64,000 bases of DNA from Caldimonas thermodepolymerans (GCF_015476235.1 NZ_CP064338.1:1736001-1800000); one strand, 5' to 3'. Shown: positions 31,874 through 41,818, counted from the first letter of the stretch. Notes: generated by a model from the letters alone, not told the origin. Made by a program: numbers and translations.

Positions 31874-32911
31874 ATGAACGAGCTCGACCAACTGGTCTCC
31901 CAGGCCGTTGCCGACTTCTCGCAGGCGCCGACCCCGGCCGACCTGGAGAACGCCAAGGCGCGCTATCTCGGCAAGGCCGGCCGCCTGACCGAACTTCTGA
32001 AAGGCCTGGCGGCCCTGCCGCCGGAGGAGAAGAAGGTCCGCGGGGCGGCGATCAACGAAGCCAAGCAGCGCGTCGAAGCGGCGCTGAACGAGCGCCGCCA
32101 GGCCCTGGCCGAGGCCGAGCTGCAGGCCCAGCTGAAGGCCGAGGCGCTGGACGTGACGCTGCCCGGGCGCACCCGCGGCACTGGCGGCCTGCACCCGGTG
32201 ATCCGCACGATGGAGCGCATCGAGGCCATCTTCGGCTCGATGGGCTTCGACGTGGCCGACGGCCCGGAGATCGAGGCCGACTGGTTCAACTTCACCGCGC
32301 TGAACACCCCGGCCGACCACCCGGCGCGCTCGATGCACGACACCTTCTACGTCGAGGGCGGCCACTTGCTGCGCACGCACACCAGCCCGATGCAGATCCG
32401 CTACGCGGTGCAGCACGTCAAGCGCCACCGTGCGCTGCTCGACGCCGGCAAGCCGATGCCGGACATCCGCGTCATCGCCCCGGGCCGGACCTACCGCGTC
32501 GACAGCGACGCAACCCACTCGCCGATGTTCCACCAGGTCGAGGGCCTGTGGGTAGGCGAGAATGTCAGCTTCAAGGACCTGAAGGCGGTCTACGTGAGCT
32601 TCCTGCGGGAGTTCTTCGAGACCGACGACATGCAGATCCGTTTCCGGCCGAGCTATTTCCCGTTCACGGAACCCAGCGCCGAAATCGACATGATGTTCAA
32701 CAGCGGCCCGCTCAAGGGCCGCTGGCTGGAAGTTTCGGGCTCCGGCCAGGTGCACCCGCAGGTGATCCGCAACATGGGGCTGGACCCCGAGCGCTACATC
32801 GGCTTTGCCTTCGGCTCCGGCATCGACCGGCTGGCCATGCTGCGCTATGGCGTCAATGACCTGCGCCTGTTCTTCGACGGTGACCTGCGCTTCCTGTCGC
32901 AGTTCAAGTAA
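31874..32911 (+). CDS. pheS: Phenylalanine-tRNA ligase alpha subunit
   Basis: The catalytic class II subunit of the alpha2-beta2 enzyme. It has 345 residues with an N-terminal coiled coil (about 1-85), then [20 protein letters not shown]. Motif 2 lies around [20 protein letters not shown] and motif 3 is [21 protein letters not shown] 31874 starts the conserved coiled coil; an upstream extension in frame runs back through the terminator and is rejected. pheT follows after 17 nt. Confidence 0.98.
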   Translation: MNELDQLVSQAVADFSQAPTPADLENAKARYLGKAGRLTELLKGLAALPPEEKKVRGAAINEAKQRVEAALNERRQALAEAELQAQLKAEALDVTLPGRTRGTGGLHPVIRTMERIEAIFGSMGFDVADGPEIEADWFNFTALNTPADHPARSMHDTFYVEGGHLLRTHTSPMQIRYAVQHVKRHRALLDAGKPMPDIRVIAPGRTYRVDSDATHSPMFHQVEGLWVGENVSFKDLKAVYVSFLREFFETDDMQIRFRPSYFPFTEPSAEIDMMFNSGPLKGRWLEVSGSGQVHPQVIRNMGLDPERYIGFAFGSGIDRLAMLRYGVNDLRLFFDGDLRFLSQFK

Positions 32912-32928
32912 GAAGCCCCGGAGTCGAA

Positions 32929-35346
32929 ATGCAATTCCCAGAATCGTGGTTGCGTGAATTCTGCAATCCGCCGATCGGCACGCAGGAGCTGGCCGACGTC
33001 CTGACCATGGCAGGGCTGGAGGTCGAGGAGCTGCGCCCGGTCGCGCCGCCGTTCTCGCAGGTCGTCGTGGCGCAGGTGCTGGAAGTGGCCAAGCACCCGA
33101 ACGCCGACCGCCTGAACGTCTGCCAGGTCGACGCCGGCACCGGCCAGACCCTCAACATCGTCTGCGGCGCGCCCAACGTGCGCCCGGGCATCAAGGTGCC
33201 GTGCGCGCTGGTGGGCGCGGAGCTGCCCCCCGGCGAGGACGGCAAGCCGTTCAGGATCAAGCTCGGCAAGCTGCGCGGCGTCGAAAGCCAGGGGATGCTG
33301 TGCTCGGCACGCGAGCTCAAGCTCTCCGACGACCACGGCGGCCTGCTGATCCTGGAGGACGACGCCCCCGTGGGGCGCGACCTGCGCGAGTACCTCAGGC
33401 TGGACGACGTGCTGTTCACGCTCAAGCTCACGCCCAACCTGGCGCACTGCCTGAGCGTCTACGGCGTCGCGCGCGAGGTGTCGGCGCTGACCGGCGCGCC
33501 GCTGAAGCAGCCGGCCTTCCCGCCGGTGCCGGTGAGCAACGACGCGCGCCTGCCGGTGCGCATCGAGGCGCCTGACCTGTGCGGGCGCTTCTCGGGCCGC
33601 GTGATCCGCAACGTCAACCCCAAGGCGCGCACCCCGGCCTGGATGGTCGAGCGCCTGGAGCGCTGCGGGCAGCGTTCGGTCTCGGCGCTGGTGGACATCT
33701 CGAACTACGTGATGTTCGAGCTGGGCCGCCCGTCGCACATCTTCGACTTCGACAAGATCCACGGCGGCCTGATCGTGCGCTGGGGCCGCGAGGGCGAGCG
33801 CCTGAAGCTGCTCAACGGCAACACCGTCGAGCTGGACGACAAGGTGGGCGTGATCGCCGACGAAAAGGAGGTCGAGTCGCTGGCCGGCATCATGGGGGGC
33901 GACGCGACCGCGGTGTCGGACGACACCCGCAACATCTACGTCGAGGCGGCGTTCTGGTGGCCGCAGGCCGTGGCCGGGCGCTCGCGCCGCTACAACTTCT
34001 CGACCGAGGCGGGCCACCGCTTCGAGCGCGGGGTGGACCCGGCGCTGACGGTCGAGCACATCGAGCGCATCTCCCAGCTGGTGCTGGAGATCTGCGGCGG
34101 CGAGGCCGGCCCGATGGACGACCAGGTCGTCAACGTGCCGCAGCGCCAGCCCGTGACGCTGCGCGTGGCGCGCGCCGCCAAGGTGATCGGCATGCCGGTC
34201 ACCCAGGCGCAGTGCGCCGACGTGTTCCGCCGCTTGGGCCTGGAGTTCGCCGAGGGCGACGGCACGCTGACCGTCACGCCGCCCAGCTGGCGCTTCGACC
34301 TGCAGATCGAGGAAGACCTGATCGAGGAAGTGATCCGCATCATCGGCTACCAGCAGCTGCCGGACACGGCGCCGCTCGGGCCGATCCAGCCGCGCGTGCG
34401 CACCGAGTCGCAGCGCGGGCTGCACCTGGTGCGGCGGGCGCTCGCGGCGCTGGGCTACCAGGAGACGGTCAACTTCAGCTTCGTCGAGGAGCGCTGGGAG
34501 CGCGACTTCGCCGGCAACGACCACCCGATCCGCCTGCTCAACCCGATCGCCAGCTCGCTGAGCGTGATGCGCTCGTCGCTGATCGGCAGCCTGGTGCAGG
34601 TGCTGAAGTTCAACCTGGCGCGCAAGGCGAGCCGGGTGCGGGTGTTCGAGGCGGGCCGGGTGTTCCTGCGCGACGACAGCGTCGCCGACAGCGACACCAC
34701 CGTGGCCGGCCTGCGCCAGCCGCTGCGCGTCTGCGGGCTGGCCTACGGGCCGGCGGCGCCGCTGCAGTGGGGCGTGGAGGACCGGCTGGTCGACTTCTAC
34801 GACGTCAAGGGCGAGCTGGAGCAGCTGTTCGCGCCGCTGCAGCCGCGCTTCGTCGCCGCCGAGCACCCGGCCTTCCACCCGGGGCGCTGCGCCGCGATCG
34901 AGCTGGACGGCCAGGTGGTCGGCCATGTCGGCGAGCTGCACCCGCGCTGGCGCCAGGCCTACGAGCTGGCCCACGCGCCGGTGGTGTTCGAGGTGGACGC
35001 CGAGGCCCTGCAGCGGCGCCCGGTGCCGGCCTACCGGCCCATCCCGCGCCTGCAGGCGGTCACGCGCGACCTGGCCTTCATCGTCTCCGAGCGGGTGCGC
35101 CACGACGCGCTGATCGAGGCGGTGCAGGCCGCGCCGACCGGCGGGCTGGTGCGCAACGTCACCCTGTTCGACGTCTACAAGCCCAAGGCGGCGACCGCCG
35201 ACATCGGGCTGGACGAGCGCAGCGTGGCGCTGCGGGTCGAGCTGCTGGACGAGAACGTGACGCTGACCGACGAGCGCATCGACGCCGCGATCCAGGCCAT
35301 CGTCGATACACTGGTGTCCCGGCTGGGTGCCCGACTGCGTGGCTGA
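32929..35346 (+). CDS. pheT: Phenylalanine-tRNA ligase beta subunit
   Basis: The large subunit, 805 residues, with the tRNA-binding OB domain (about 38-150, [15 protein letters not shown]), the B3/B4 editing domain (around [15 protein letters not shown]), B5 domains and a C-terminal FDX-ACB anticodon-binding domain (about 710-805, [19 protein letters not shown]). No frame disruption is seen. It is coupled with pheS upstream and ihfA 16 nt downstream, the standard proteobacterial order. Confidence 0.98.
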   Translation: MQFPESWLREFCNPPIGTQELADVLTMAGLEVEELRPVAPPFSQVVVAQVLEVAKHPNADRLNVCQVDAGTGQTLNIVCGAPNVRPGIKVPCALVGAELPPGEDGKPFRIKLGKLRGVESQGMLCSARELKLSDDHGGLLILEDDAPVGRDLREYLRLDDVLFTLKLTPNLAHCLSVYGVAREVSALTGAPLKQPAFPPVPVSNDARLPVRIEAPDLCGRFSGRVIRNVNPKARTPAWMVERLERCGQRSVSALVDISNYVMFELGRPSHIFDFDKIHGGLIVRWGREGERLKLLNGNTVELDDKVGVIADEKEVESLAGIMGGDATAVSDDTRNIYVEAAFWWPQAVAGRSRRYNFSTEAGHRFERGVDPALTVEHIERISQLVLEICGGEAGPMDDQVVNVPQRQPVTLRVARAAKVIGMPVTQAQCADVFRRLGLEFAEGDGTLTVTPPSWRFDLQIEEDLIEEVIRIIGYQQLPDTAPLGPIQPRVRTESQRGLHLVRRALAALGYQETVNFSFVEERWERDFAGNDHPIRLLNPIASSLSVMRSSLIGSLVQVLKFNLARKASRVRVFEAGRVFLRDDSVADSDTTVAGLRQPLRVCGLAYGPAAPLQWGVEDRLVDFYDVKGELEQLFAPLQPRFVAAEHPAFHPGRCAAIELDGQVVGHVGELHPRWRQAYELAHAPVVFEVDAEALQRRPVPAYRPIPRLQAVTRDLAFIVSERVRHDALIEAVQAAPTGGLVRNVTLFDVYKPKAATADIGLDERSVALRVELLDENVTLTDERIDAAIQAIVDTLVSRLGARLRG

Positions 35347-35362
35347 GCCTCGAGGAGCTGTG

Positions 35363-35704
35363 ATGGACCGAGCAATACTCCCGTCGATCGAGACGCCGAC
35401 CCTGACCAAGGCGGACCTGGCCGACCTGCTGTTCGAGCGACTGGGGCTGAACAAGCGCGAGTCGAAGGACATGGTCGAGGCGTTCTTCGAGATCATCCAC
35501 ACCAGCTTGGTCCAGGGCGAGGACGTGAAGCTGTCCGGGTTCGGCAACTTCCAGATCCGGCGCAAGGCGCCCCGGCCGGGGCGCAACCCCCGCACCGGGG
35601 AGGCGATCCCGATCAAGGCGCGCAACGTGGTCACCTTTCACGCCAGCCACAAGCTGAAGGCGGTCGTGCAAGGCGACATTCCCGCCGGTGACGACTTCGA
35701 GTAA
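35363..35704 (+). CDS. ihfA: Integration host factor alpha subunit
   Basis: The DNA-bending HU/IHF-family alpha subunit; it forms a heterodimer with IhfB and would be needed by phage integrases such as the one at 51.6 kb. It has 113 residues: [20 protein letters not shown] at the start of the helical part, then [26 protein letters not shown], which holds the DNA-intercalating Pro arm. GAGGAG precedes ATG 35363. Confidence 0.96.
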   Translation: MDRAILPSIETPTLTKADLADLLFERLGLNKRESKDMVEAFFEIIHTSLVQGEDVKLSGFGNFQIRRKAPRPGRNPRTGEAIPIKARNVVTFHASHKLKAVVQGDIPAGDDFE

Positions 35705-35730
35705 AGTCTTAGCATCCTTGCTCGATCTCG

Positions 35731-36216
35731 TTGATTTCAGTGGAGAAAACGCTCCCCGCCATTCCTGCCAAACGCTACTTCACCATCGGTGAGGTCAGCG
35801 AGCTGTGTGGCGTCAAGCCGTACGTGCTTCGTTACTGGGAGCAGGAGTTCACGCAGCTCAAGCCGATGAAGCGCCGGGGCAACCGGCGCTACTACCAGCA
35901 CCACGAGGTGCTGCTGATCCGGCGCATCCGCGAACTGCTCTACGAACAGGGCTTCACGATCAGCGGGGCCCGCAACCGGCTCGCGGAGATGGGGCTGCAC
36001 CGGGCGGCCGCGGCGCAGGAGCTGCCGCGCGAGGCCCTGGTCCCGGAGGAACCCGTCCCGGGCATCGACGCCGCACCGGCTGGCGCCCCCGAGGAGCCGG
36101 CCGCCGCGGCCGCGCTGGCGGCCAACCCCACGGCCGCGCGCGCGGCCGTCGTGCCGTACTCGATGGAGCAGGTGCGACAGGAACTGCTCGCGATTCGCAG
36201 CCTGCTGGTCACGTGA
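35731..36216 (+). CDS. MerR family transcriptional regulator
   Basis: The MerR-like protein found after ihfA across betaproteobacteria, function undefined. Residues about 15-85 form the winged HTH (KRYFTIGEVSELCGVKPYVL, then RYWEQEFTQLKPMKRRGNRR). A central Pro/Ala-rich linker and a short C-terminal helix (SMEQVRQELLAIRSLL) follow. The start is uncertain: TTG 35731 or GTG 35740, neither with a strong ribosome site; translation may be coupled to ihfA, 26 nt upstream. Confidence 0.88.
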   Translation: MISVEKTLPAIPAKRYFTIGEVSELCGVKPYVLRYWEQEFTQLKPMKRRGNRRYYQHHEVLLIRRIRELLYEQGFTISGARNRLAEMGLHRAAAAQELPREALVPEEPVPGIDAAPAGAPEEPAAAAALAANPTAARAAVVPYSMEQVRQELLAIRSLLVT

Positions 36217-36246
36217 CGAAATTCATCTTATAATCTCGAGCTTCGT

Positions 36247-36323
36247 CGGGGTGTAGCGCAGCCTGGTAGCGCACTTGCATGGGGTGCAAGGGGTCGCGAG
36301 TTCGAATCCCGCCACCCCGACCA
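36247..36323 (+). tRNA. tRNA-Pro (anticodon GGG)
   Basis: A 77-nt cloverleaf with CGGGGTG/CACCCCG acceptor stem, discriminator A and encoded CCA (36321-36323). The anticodon arm CTTGC-ATGGGGT-GCAAG gives GGG. The T arm GAGTTCGAATC is normal. Confidence 0.97.
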
Positions 36324-36333
36324 TTCATTCGAG

Positions 36334-36374
36334 ACGGGTCAGCAGTCACAAGCTGCTGACCCGTTGCCTTTTCC
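36334..36374 (+). terminator. Hairpin terminator after tRNA-Pro
   Basis: A perfect 12-bp stem (36334-36345 with 36353-36364) with a 7-nt loop starts 11 nt past the tRNA. The T tract is weak (TGCCTTTTCC), but position and stem strength fit termination. Confidence 0.7.
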
Positions 36375-36731
36375 GGGGCGGCATTTCCCGCTGCGCCCCG
36401 CAGTTCGCCCCCGCCAGCCTCGTCCTTCGCCTTGCGCTTGGTGCCTTCCCCGGCACGAAGGAGGCTGGTGCGGCCTGTGCCGCCGCCTCGCCTGCGTCGG
36501 GCCGGATGTCCGGGCGGAATGGGCCGCTGGATGAATCTTCATGCCAGTCCTGCCGCGCTTGCGCCACAGTCACGCCAAGGAACGCAGGGACTCCTTGCGC
36601 CTGCCGGGACGCCTGCCGGCACGAACATGCTGCCTGGCAGGCCTGCCGCTCCCTGTGCCGAGGGCAGCGGCGCAGCGTCCCGGGAACGCCACCTGCCGTC
36701 CCGTCTTTCACCTTCAACGAGCTTCCCTGCC
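36375..36731. other. Gap between tRNA-Pro and the DUF2520 gene
   Basis: About 360 nt with no gene that can be supported. Open frames on both strands exist, including one running into the DUF2520 gene and a minus-strand frame 36346-36717. Their products are Arg/Pro/Cys-rich with no domain, as expected from GC-rich non-coding DNA. Base composition seems somewhat less GC-extreme than neighbouring genes. Confidence 0.45.
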
Positions 36732-37637
36732 ATGTCGATGCCGCCCGCCTTGTCCTTGCCGGATGCCTCGCCTCGTGACCGGACCCTCGGGTTCCTCGGG
36801 TGCGGCAGGGTGGGGCGCACGCTCGCGATGGCGTACTCGCGGGCGGGATTCAGGGTGCAGCTGGCGTGGAGTCGTTCGGCCGACACGTCGGCGCGGATGG
36901 CCGGGGAAGTGCCGGGGCTTCGCGTGCAAGCGCATCCCCAGGAGGTGGTCGACGGGGTGGACTTCGTCTGGGTCACGGTGTCCGACGACGCGATCGGGCC
37001 GCTCGCGTCGTCGCTGCAGTGGCGACCGGGCCAGTGGGTGGTGCACTGCAGCGGCGCAACCGAGGTGGCGGCGCTGCGCAAGGCGCGGGAGGCGGGAGGG
37101 CTCACCGGCGGGTTCCATCCGCTCCAGATGTTCGCGAATCCCCAGGTCGCGCTGCAGGGGCTGGCCGGCTGCGTGGTCGGCATCGAGGCCGAGGGCCCGC
37201 TGCTCGAGGCCCTGGAGGAGATGGCGCAGGCCATCGGCTGCCACCCGATCCGCGTCCCTGCGGGCGACCGGGCGCTCTACCACGCGTCCGCGTACTACGT
37301 GGGCCCGTTCCTCATCGCGCTGCTGGCCGAGGCGGTGGCGCTGTGGCAGCGCTTCGGCGCCTCGGCGGCCGAGGCATTGCGTGCGCTGTTGCCGCTGCTG
37401 CACGGGACCCTGTCGGCCGTCGGTGACGCCGGGCTGGCCGGAGGCATGGGCGGCTGCGTCGTGCGCGGGGACGCCGGCACGGTGCAGAAGCACCTCGACG
37501 CGCTTGGCGCCTTCGATCCCGAGGCGCAGGCCCTGTACCGGGCACTGGCGCTGCGCACCGTCCCGCTGGGCATCCAGCGCCGGACGTTGAGCGAGGAGCG
37601 CGCCGAGGTGATCCGTCGCTTGCTGCTCGGGCGTTGA
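36732..37637 (+). CDS. Rossmann-like/DUF2520 protein (NADP-dependent oxidoreductase-like)
   Basis: A 301-residue protein with an N-terminal Rossmann fold, the dinucleotide motif GFLGCGRVGRTLAMAYSRAG near residue 20, and WVTVSDDAIGPLA. A C-terminal helical DUF2520 domain (about 150-285) includes ALYHASAYYVGPFLIALLAE. It resembles ketopantoate/pyrroline-5-carboxylate reductase-like enzymes; the substrate is not known. ATG 36732 or the second ATG 36738 can be the start; the open frame upstream is not conserved-looking. Confidence 0.85.
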   Translation: MSMPPALSLPDASPRDRTLGFLGCGRVGRTLAMAYSRAGFRVQLAWSRSADTSARMAGEVPGLRVQAHPQEVVDGVDFVWVTVSDDAIGPLASSLQWRPGQWVVHCSGATEVAALRKAREAGGLTGGFHPLQMFANPQVALQGLAGCVVGIEAEGPLLEALEEMAQAIGCHPIRVPAGDRALYHASAYYVGPFLIALLAEAVALWQRFGASAAEALRALLPLLHGTLSAVGDAGLAGGMGGCVVRGDAGTVQKHLDALGAFDPEAQALYRALALRTVPLGIQRRTLSEERAEVIRRLLLGR

Positions 37638-37683
37638 CCCGGGCGGGGGCCGCGGCTGGCGACGGCGCCCACGTCGCCCCGCG

Positions 37684-38058
37684 TCATGCGACGGCGGCGC
37701 GCACCTGCTCGATCAGCGCGGCCAGGTCGGCCCGCACCGGCATGGGCTGGAAGGCGCCGACCGTTGCGCGTCCCGGGTTGCCCAGGGGCAGGCGCCCGCT
37801 CAGGTGACCCAGCGGGGTGAGCAGCAGCCGCGCAAGCTGGCCGACGGCTTCGCGCCCGTCCCGGGTGCGCAGGGCCAGCACCAGCATCGCCCAGTGCGTC
37901 CGGACGTGCGGCACGAAGTGGCGCTGGCCGACCACGTGGGCGGCCTCCAGGAAGCGCCAGCGCAGCGCCGTCTCCGGGGCGGTGCGTGCGCCGTGCAGCA
38001 GCGCCTCGAAAACGGTTGCTTCGAAGGCAGACGGGGCAGGTCGTCGGGGTGCGCTCAT
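37684..38058 (-). CDS. DUF3703 domain protein
   Basis: A 124-residue soluble protein of the DUF3703 family, function unknown. The diagnostic run is RFLEAAHVVGQRHFVPHVRT, followed by HWAMLVLALRTRDGRE and GRLPLGNPGRA. ATG 38058 is preferred; the frame extends upstream to 38103 without conserved sequence. It converges on the DUF2520 gene with 46 nt between and no obvious terminator. Family members elsewhere sit near metal-related or mobile genes, which does not define a job here. Confidence 0.8.
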   Translation of the reverse strand: MSAPRRPAPSAFEATVFEALLHGARTAPETALRWRFLEAAHVVGQRHFVPHVRTHWAMLVLALRTRDGREAVGQLARLLLTPLGHLSGRLPLGNPGRATVGAFQPMPVRADLAALIEQVRAAVA

Positions 38059-38112
38059 CGGTGAACCTCCTGGGGCGGGCCGGAAACGATGCCGGGATTG
38101 CAAACCCTGTAG

Positions 38113-38625
38113 TCACTCCAGAGTCAAGCCGGTGGCTTGCCAGGGTTGCAGCCGCCATCCGTCGGCGCCGGCCTGCAGCCGGTCGGTCAGCGCCAGCCGG
38201 TCCAGGAACACGTCGTCGTGCGACACCGCGACCAGCGCCCCACGGTCGTGGCGCAGCAGGGCTTCGAGGGCCTCCAGGGTGGCAGGTCGAGGTGGTTGCC
38301 GGGCTCGTCCAGCAGCAACAGCTGCGGCGGCGGGTCGGCGTAGAGGATGCAGGCCAGCGCCGCCTTGAGGCGTTCGCCGCCGGCCAGGGCGCCGCTGGGG
38401 CGCGCGACCTGGCGGGCGTCCAGCCCCAGTTGCGCGAGGCGCATGCGCAGCTCCGCTTCGGACGCCGTGGGGCGGGCCTCCTGCAACTGCACGAGCACCG
38501 GGCGCCGTGGGTCCAGGGTGGCCAGCCGCTGGTCCAGGTGGACGCAGCGGGCCAGCGTCCTGCACGTGCCGCCCAGCGGGGCGAGATGGCCGGCGATGAC
38601 CTGGAGCAGCGTCGACTTGCCGCGT
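38113..38625 (-). pseudogene. Remnant of an ABC-F ATPase (second nucleotide-binding domain)
   Basis: Only the C-terminal ATPase domain remains. The homology begins abruptly inside Walker A (GKSTLLQVIAGHLAPLGG; the preceding Gly/Pro loop is missing). It continues through the signature LAGGERLKAALA and Walker B LLLLDEPGNHLDLP. There, near nt 38280, the frame shifts by one base. In the next frame TLEALEALLRHDRGALVAVS and HDDVFLDRLALTDRL complete the H-loop region. About 300 residues of the normal N-terminal domain are absent upstream. It cannot make a working translation-protection or resistance ATPase. Confidence 0.85.
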
Positions 38626-38800
38626 AGGCGTGGCGGCACGCACGGACAGGGCGTCCCCAGGGGCCTTCGGGCACGCCGGTTGCCGAGCGGGTTCGATGCG
38701 CTGCCGGTACCGCCCGGCCGGGTCAGGGGCCGCGGCGGGTGTCGTGTCCGCAGCCCATCGGCGGCGGATCGGCAGGCGTTCACTCGGGGAGGGTCTGGGC

Positions 38801-39613
38801 ATGAACTGGCTGGAGTCCATCGATCGCAACGTGGGGCGCTGGAAAACCGTCCCTGGCTTGAGGTCCGTGGCGAAGCGGCGCTACGTCTCGCGTTTCCTCA
38901 ACAACGTCGACGACAACCTTTTTTTCGGCATTTTTGACAGCTTCGACGCCGCGGCGGCCAGCGCGCCGAAGTCGCGGCCGCTGGGCTACGACAACGACGA
39001 TTCGGCCAACATCCCGTACGCCAGCACGATCACGCCGCACGACTACCCGGCGGTGTTCTGGCTCAACCAGTCGTTCCACGAAGGCTTGCAGTCGGTGCTG
39101 GACCTGGGTGGGCACCTGGGTGTCAAGTACTACGCGTTCCGCCGGGTGATCGGGTTCCCGCCCGGGCTGCGCTGGACGGTGTGCGACGTGCCGGCGGTGG
39201 TGCGCCGCGGCCGGGAGCTGGCGCGCGTGCGCGACCCGGACGGCCGGCTGCACTTCACCGAGGACTACGACGAGGCGGCGCGGCACGAGGTCCTGTTCGC
39301 CTCGGGCAGCCTGCAGTACCTGCCGCTCACGCTGGCGGAACTGCTCGATCGCCTGGCGACCAAGCCGCGGCGCATCGTCGTCAACCTCACGCCGATCCAC
39401 GACTCGCGCGCGTTCTTCACGCTCAACAGCATCGGCACCGCGTTCTGCGCCTACCGCGTGCAGGCGCGCGAGCGCTTCATCGACGAGGTGCGCGCACGCG
39501 GCTACGTGAAGCGCGACGAATGGCAGAACCCGGGCAAGTCGCTGCACCTGCCGTGCGAGGACGGCTACGACGTCGAGCACTACAGCGGGTTCTGCTTCGA
39601 CCGCGAGGGGTGA
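38801..39613 (+). CDS. Putative methyltransferase, TIGR04325 family
   Basis: A 270-residue protein of the TIGR04325 SAM-dependent methyltransferase-like family, often found in polysaccharide or O-antigen loci. A SAM-binding stretch VLDLGGHLGVKYYAFR lies near residue 105, followed by WTVCDVPAVVRRGRELA and LFASGSLQYLP. The C-terminal part NPGKSLHLPCEDGYDVEHYS is family-typical. No sugar or polymer genes are adjacent, so its substrate is open. ATG 38801 starts the conserved part; the preceding open frame is non-coding. Confidence 0.82.
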   Translation: MNWLESIDRNVGRWKTVPGLRSVAKRRYVSRFLNNVDDNLFFGIFDSFDAAAASAPKSRPLGYDNDDSANIPYASTITPHDYPAVFWLNQSFHEGLQSVLDLGGHLGVKYYAFRRVIGFPPGLRWTVCDVPAVVRRGRELARVRDPDGRLHFTEDYDEAARHEVLFASGSLQYLPLTLAELLDRLATKPRRIVVNLTPIHDSRAFFTLNSIGTAFCAYRVQARERFIDEVRARGYVKRDEWQNPGKSLHLPCEDGYDVEHYSGFCFDREG

Positions 39614-39642
39614 GGCAGAGAACGAAAGCGCCCCGCCCGGGG

Positions 39643-40329
39643 TCAGGGCCGGGACGCGTCGATGTCGGTGCCGTCCGAGCGCATGCCGTAGAGGGCGCCC
39701 GTGCCGCCGCCGGCCGCGCCGGCACCGCCACCCCCTCCACCGCCTCCAGCCCGTCCGCCGGGCGCGCCGCCACCGCCGCGGCTGCCGCCACCGGCGGGCC
39801 GCAGCGGGCCCTGAGGCGGCACGCTCACGTGCGCCGGGATGGGGTCGAGGTCCAGCACCTCGCGGATGAAGTCGCGCAGCGACACCACCAGCGCCGCGGT
39901 CTCGATGCGGCGACCGGCGACCATGTCCTGCGCGGCCTTGGCGGCCAGCTCGACCTGTTCCGCGGTGCCGAGCAGGATCACGTCGGACAGCGCCGCTTCC
40001 ACCGCGTCGCGGGTGCGCCGGGTGCGCTCGGAGCTGTAGCTGGGGGTCGTCGCTTCGTCGGCGGCTTCGGCCGCTTCCAGGCGGCGCAGTTCGCGCAGGT
40101 GCTGCGGATCGACCGTCAGCTCGCCGGTGAACGAGCCGCCCAGCGTCTTGTAGGCGGCGATCAGCGTGCGCAGGCGTTCGTTGATCTGGCGGTTCTGCCG
40201 TTCGCGGCGCTGCTGCACCGTCTGCATCAGCACCAGGCGGATGCTGACCGCGATCAGCGAGAACAGCGCCAGTCCCAGCACCGTGGTCAGCAGGCCTTGC
40301 CAGGAAGTGAAGTCGATCAGGTCGCGCAC
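39643..40329 (-). CDS. Membrane-anchored protein with Gly-rich tail, unknown function
   Basis: A 228-residue protein with one N-terminal transmembrane segment (about 10-32, LLTTVLGLALFSLIAVSIRL) and a cytoplasmic helical region with LVLMQTVQQRRERQNRQINE and LRTLIAAYKTLGGSF. An Ala-rich helical middle (about 105-170, with DVILLGTAEQVELAAKAAQD) leads to a low-complexity Gly/Ala/Pro tail (about 180-215). GTG 40329 was chosen because the open frame further upstream (to 40503) is low in conserved features. No named family is recognised. Confidence 0.65.
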   Translation of the reverse strand: MRDLIDFTSWQGLLTTVLGLALFSLIAVSIRLVLMQTVQQRRERQNRQINERLRTLIAAYKTLGGSFTGELTVDPQHLRELRRLEAAEAADEATTPSYSSERTRRTRDAVEAALSDVILLGTAEQVELAAKAAQDMVAGRRIETAALVVSLRDFIREVLDLDPIPAHVSVPPQGPLRPAGGGSRGGGGAPGGRAGGGGGGGGAGAAGGGTGALYGMRSDGTDIDASRP

Positions 40330-40531
40330 GTCGTGCCCTCGGGAGGTCCGCGTCCCGGGGGACGCGAGGGGCCTATTGTGGCCCGGGTGCCAGGCGTGCG
40401 CCACGCGCGCGACCTGCTCAATTTGACGGCAGTCTGACGGGCGCCCGCGCCGTTGCTGGGGCCGCGCGCGGTGTCGACAAGTTCTCCACAGGCCCTTCCA
40501 CAAACGCTGTGGATGCCGGGCTGTGCTGGGC

Positions 40532-41818
40532 TCAGCCGCGCGGGCCGGGTGGTGCGGCCAGCGCCTGCGCGCGTGCCAGCAGCAGCTCGCGTTCGCGCTG
40601 GTTGCGCGCCAGCGCGGCGGCCTGTTCGAACTCCGCGCGGGCCTCGTCGGTGCGGCCCAGCCGGGCCAGCAGGTCGCCGCGCACGCTGGGCAGCCACTGG
40701 TAGTTCTGCAGCGCGCGCTCGCCGCGCATGCGGTCGACGATCTCCAGGGCAGCGGCGGGGCCGAAGGCCATGCTCACGGCCACCGCGCGGTTGAGCTCGA
40801 CCACCGGGGAGGGCGCCACCTGCGCGAGCGCGTCGTACAGCGCGACGATGGTGTGCCAGTCGGTCTCCTCGGGCGCCTGCGCGCGCGCATGGCAGGCGGC
40901 GATCGCGGCCTGCAGGCCGTAGGGGCCGAGCGGCCCGAGCGACTCGGCGCGTTCGAGCGCGGCCAGCCCGCGGCGGATCAGCAGGCGGTCCCAGCGGCTG
41001 CGGTCCTGCTCCAGCAACAGCACGGGCCGGCCGGCGGCATCGACGCGCGCCGCGTGCCGCGAGGCCTGCAGCTCCATCAGCGCGACCAGCCCGTGCACCT
41101 CGCCTTCCTCCGGGGCCAGCCCGGCCAGCACGCGGCCCAGCCGCAGCGCCTCGTTGCACAGGTCCAGGCGCATCCAGTCGTCGCCGGCGGTGGCGGTGTA
41201 GCCCTCGTTGAAGATCAGGTAGATCACCTCCAGCACCGACTCCAGCCGTTCGTGCAGCGCGGCGCCTTGCGGCAGCTCGAACGGCACGCGCGCGGCGGTG
41301 AGCGTGCGCTTGGCCCGCACGATGCGCTGCGCGACGGTGGGTTCCGGCACCAGGAAGGCGCGCGCGATCTCGGCGGTGGTCAGCCCGCCCAGCAGCCGCA
41401 GGGTCAGCGCCACGCGCGCGTCGGTCGACAGCACCGGATGGCAGGCGGTGAAGATCAGGCGCAGCAGGTCGTCGCCGATCTGGTCGGCACGGGCCTCGTC
41501 CAGCGCGTCGACGAAGTCGGGCACGACCAGGGCCTCCATCGCCTCCAGCTCATGGCCGATCTGCTGGTGCTTGTCGGCGAGCAGCTTGTCGCGCCGCAGG
41601 TGGTCGAGCGCGCGGTGCTTCGCGGTGGTCATCAGCCAGGCGCCGGGGTTGTCCGGCACGCCGGTGCGCGGCCAGTGCTCGAGCGCGGCCACCAGCGCAT
41701 CCTGCGCCAGCTCCTCGGCCAGGCCGACGTCGCGCACCAGGCGCGCCACGCCGGCGATGATCTTCGCGGCCTCGATGCGCCAGACGGCTTCGATGGCGCG
41801 GTGGGTGGGGGTCGGCAT
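40532..41818 (-). CDS. ECF42-type RNA polymerase sigma factor
   Basis: Extracytoplasmic-function sigma factor with a long C-terminal extension, 428 residues. Region 2 lies at about 15-80 (AELAQDALVAALEHWPRTG region, GAWLMTTAKHRALDHLRRD). Region 4 lies at about 125-180 (LRLLGGLTTAEIARAFLVPE), and a TPR-like C-terminal domain spans about 190-420. This architecture is the ECF42 group, which lacks an anti-sigma factor and neighbours YciI/DGPF genes, exactly as here: two YciI genes lie upstream in the same direction. Confidence 0.93.
   Translation of the reverse strand: MPTPTHRAIEAVWRIEAAKIIAGVARLVRDVGLAEELAQDALVAALEHWPRTGVPDNPGAWLMTTAKHRALDHLRRDKLLADKHQQIGHELEAMEALVVPDFVDALDEARADQIGDDLLRLIFTACHPVLSTDARVALTLRLLGGLTTAEIARAFLVPEPTVAQRIVRAKRTLTAARVPFELPQGAALHERLESVLEVIYLIFNEGYTATAGDDWMRLDLCNEALRLGRVLAGLAPEEGEVHGLVALMELQASRHAARVDAAGRPVLLLEQDRSRWDRLLIRRGLAALERAESLGPLGPYGLQAAIAACHARAQAPEETDWHTIVALYDALAQVAPSPVVELNRAVAVSMAFGPAAALEIVDRMRGERALQNYQWLPSVRGDLLARLGRTDEARAEFEQAAALARNQRERELLLARAQALAAPPGPRG

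Noticed and set aside
32845-35634. A 929-codon minus-strand frame opposite pheT
   Set aside because: It is antisense to an intact pheT with all domains; composition is that of a shadow frame.
36346-36717. A 123-codon minus-strand frame between tRNA-Pro and the DUF2520 gene
   Set aside because: Arg/Pro/Cys-rich composition, no ribosome site, no domain, and overlap with the tRNA-Pro terminator stem.
37295-38674. A long minus-strand frame (459 codons) joining the DUF2520 antisense, DUF3703 and ABC-F regions
   Set aside because: It crosses three distinct loci in a frame that matches none of them; only the ABC-F pieces in the other two frames have motifs.
40470-40520. DnaA-box-like cluster (TTCTCCACA at 40482-40490 and the complement of TGTGGATGC near 40509) as an origin
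   Set aside because: Only one box is within one mismatch of TTATCCACA. There is no AT-rich unwinding region and no dnaA, dnaN or parAB nearby.
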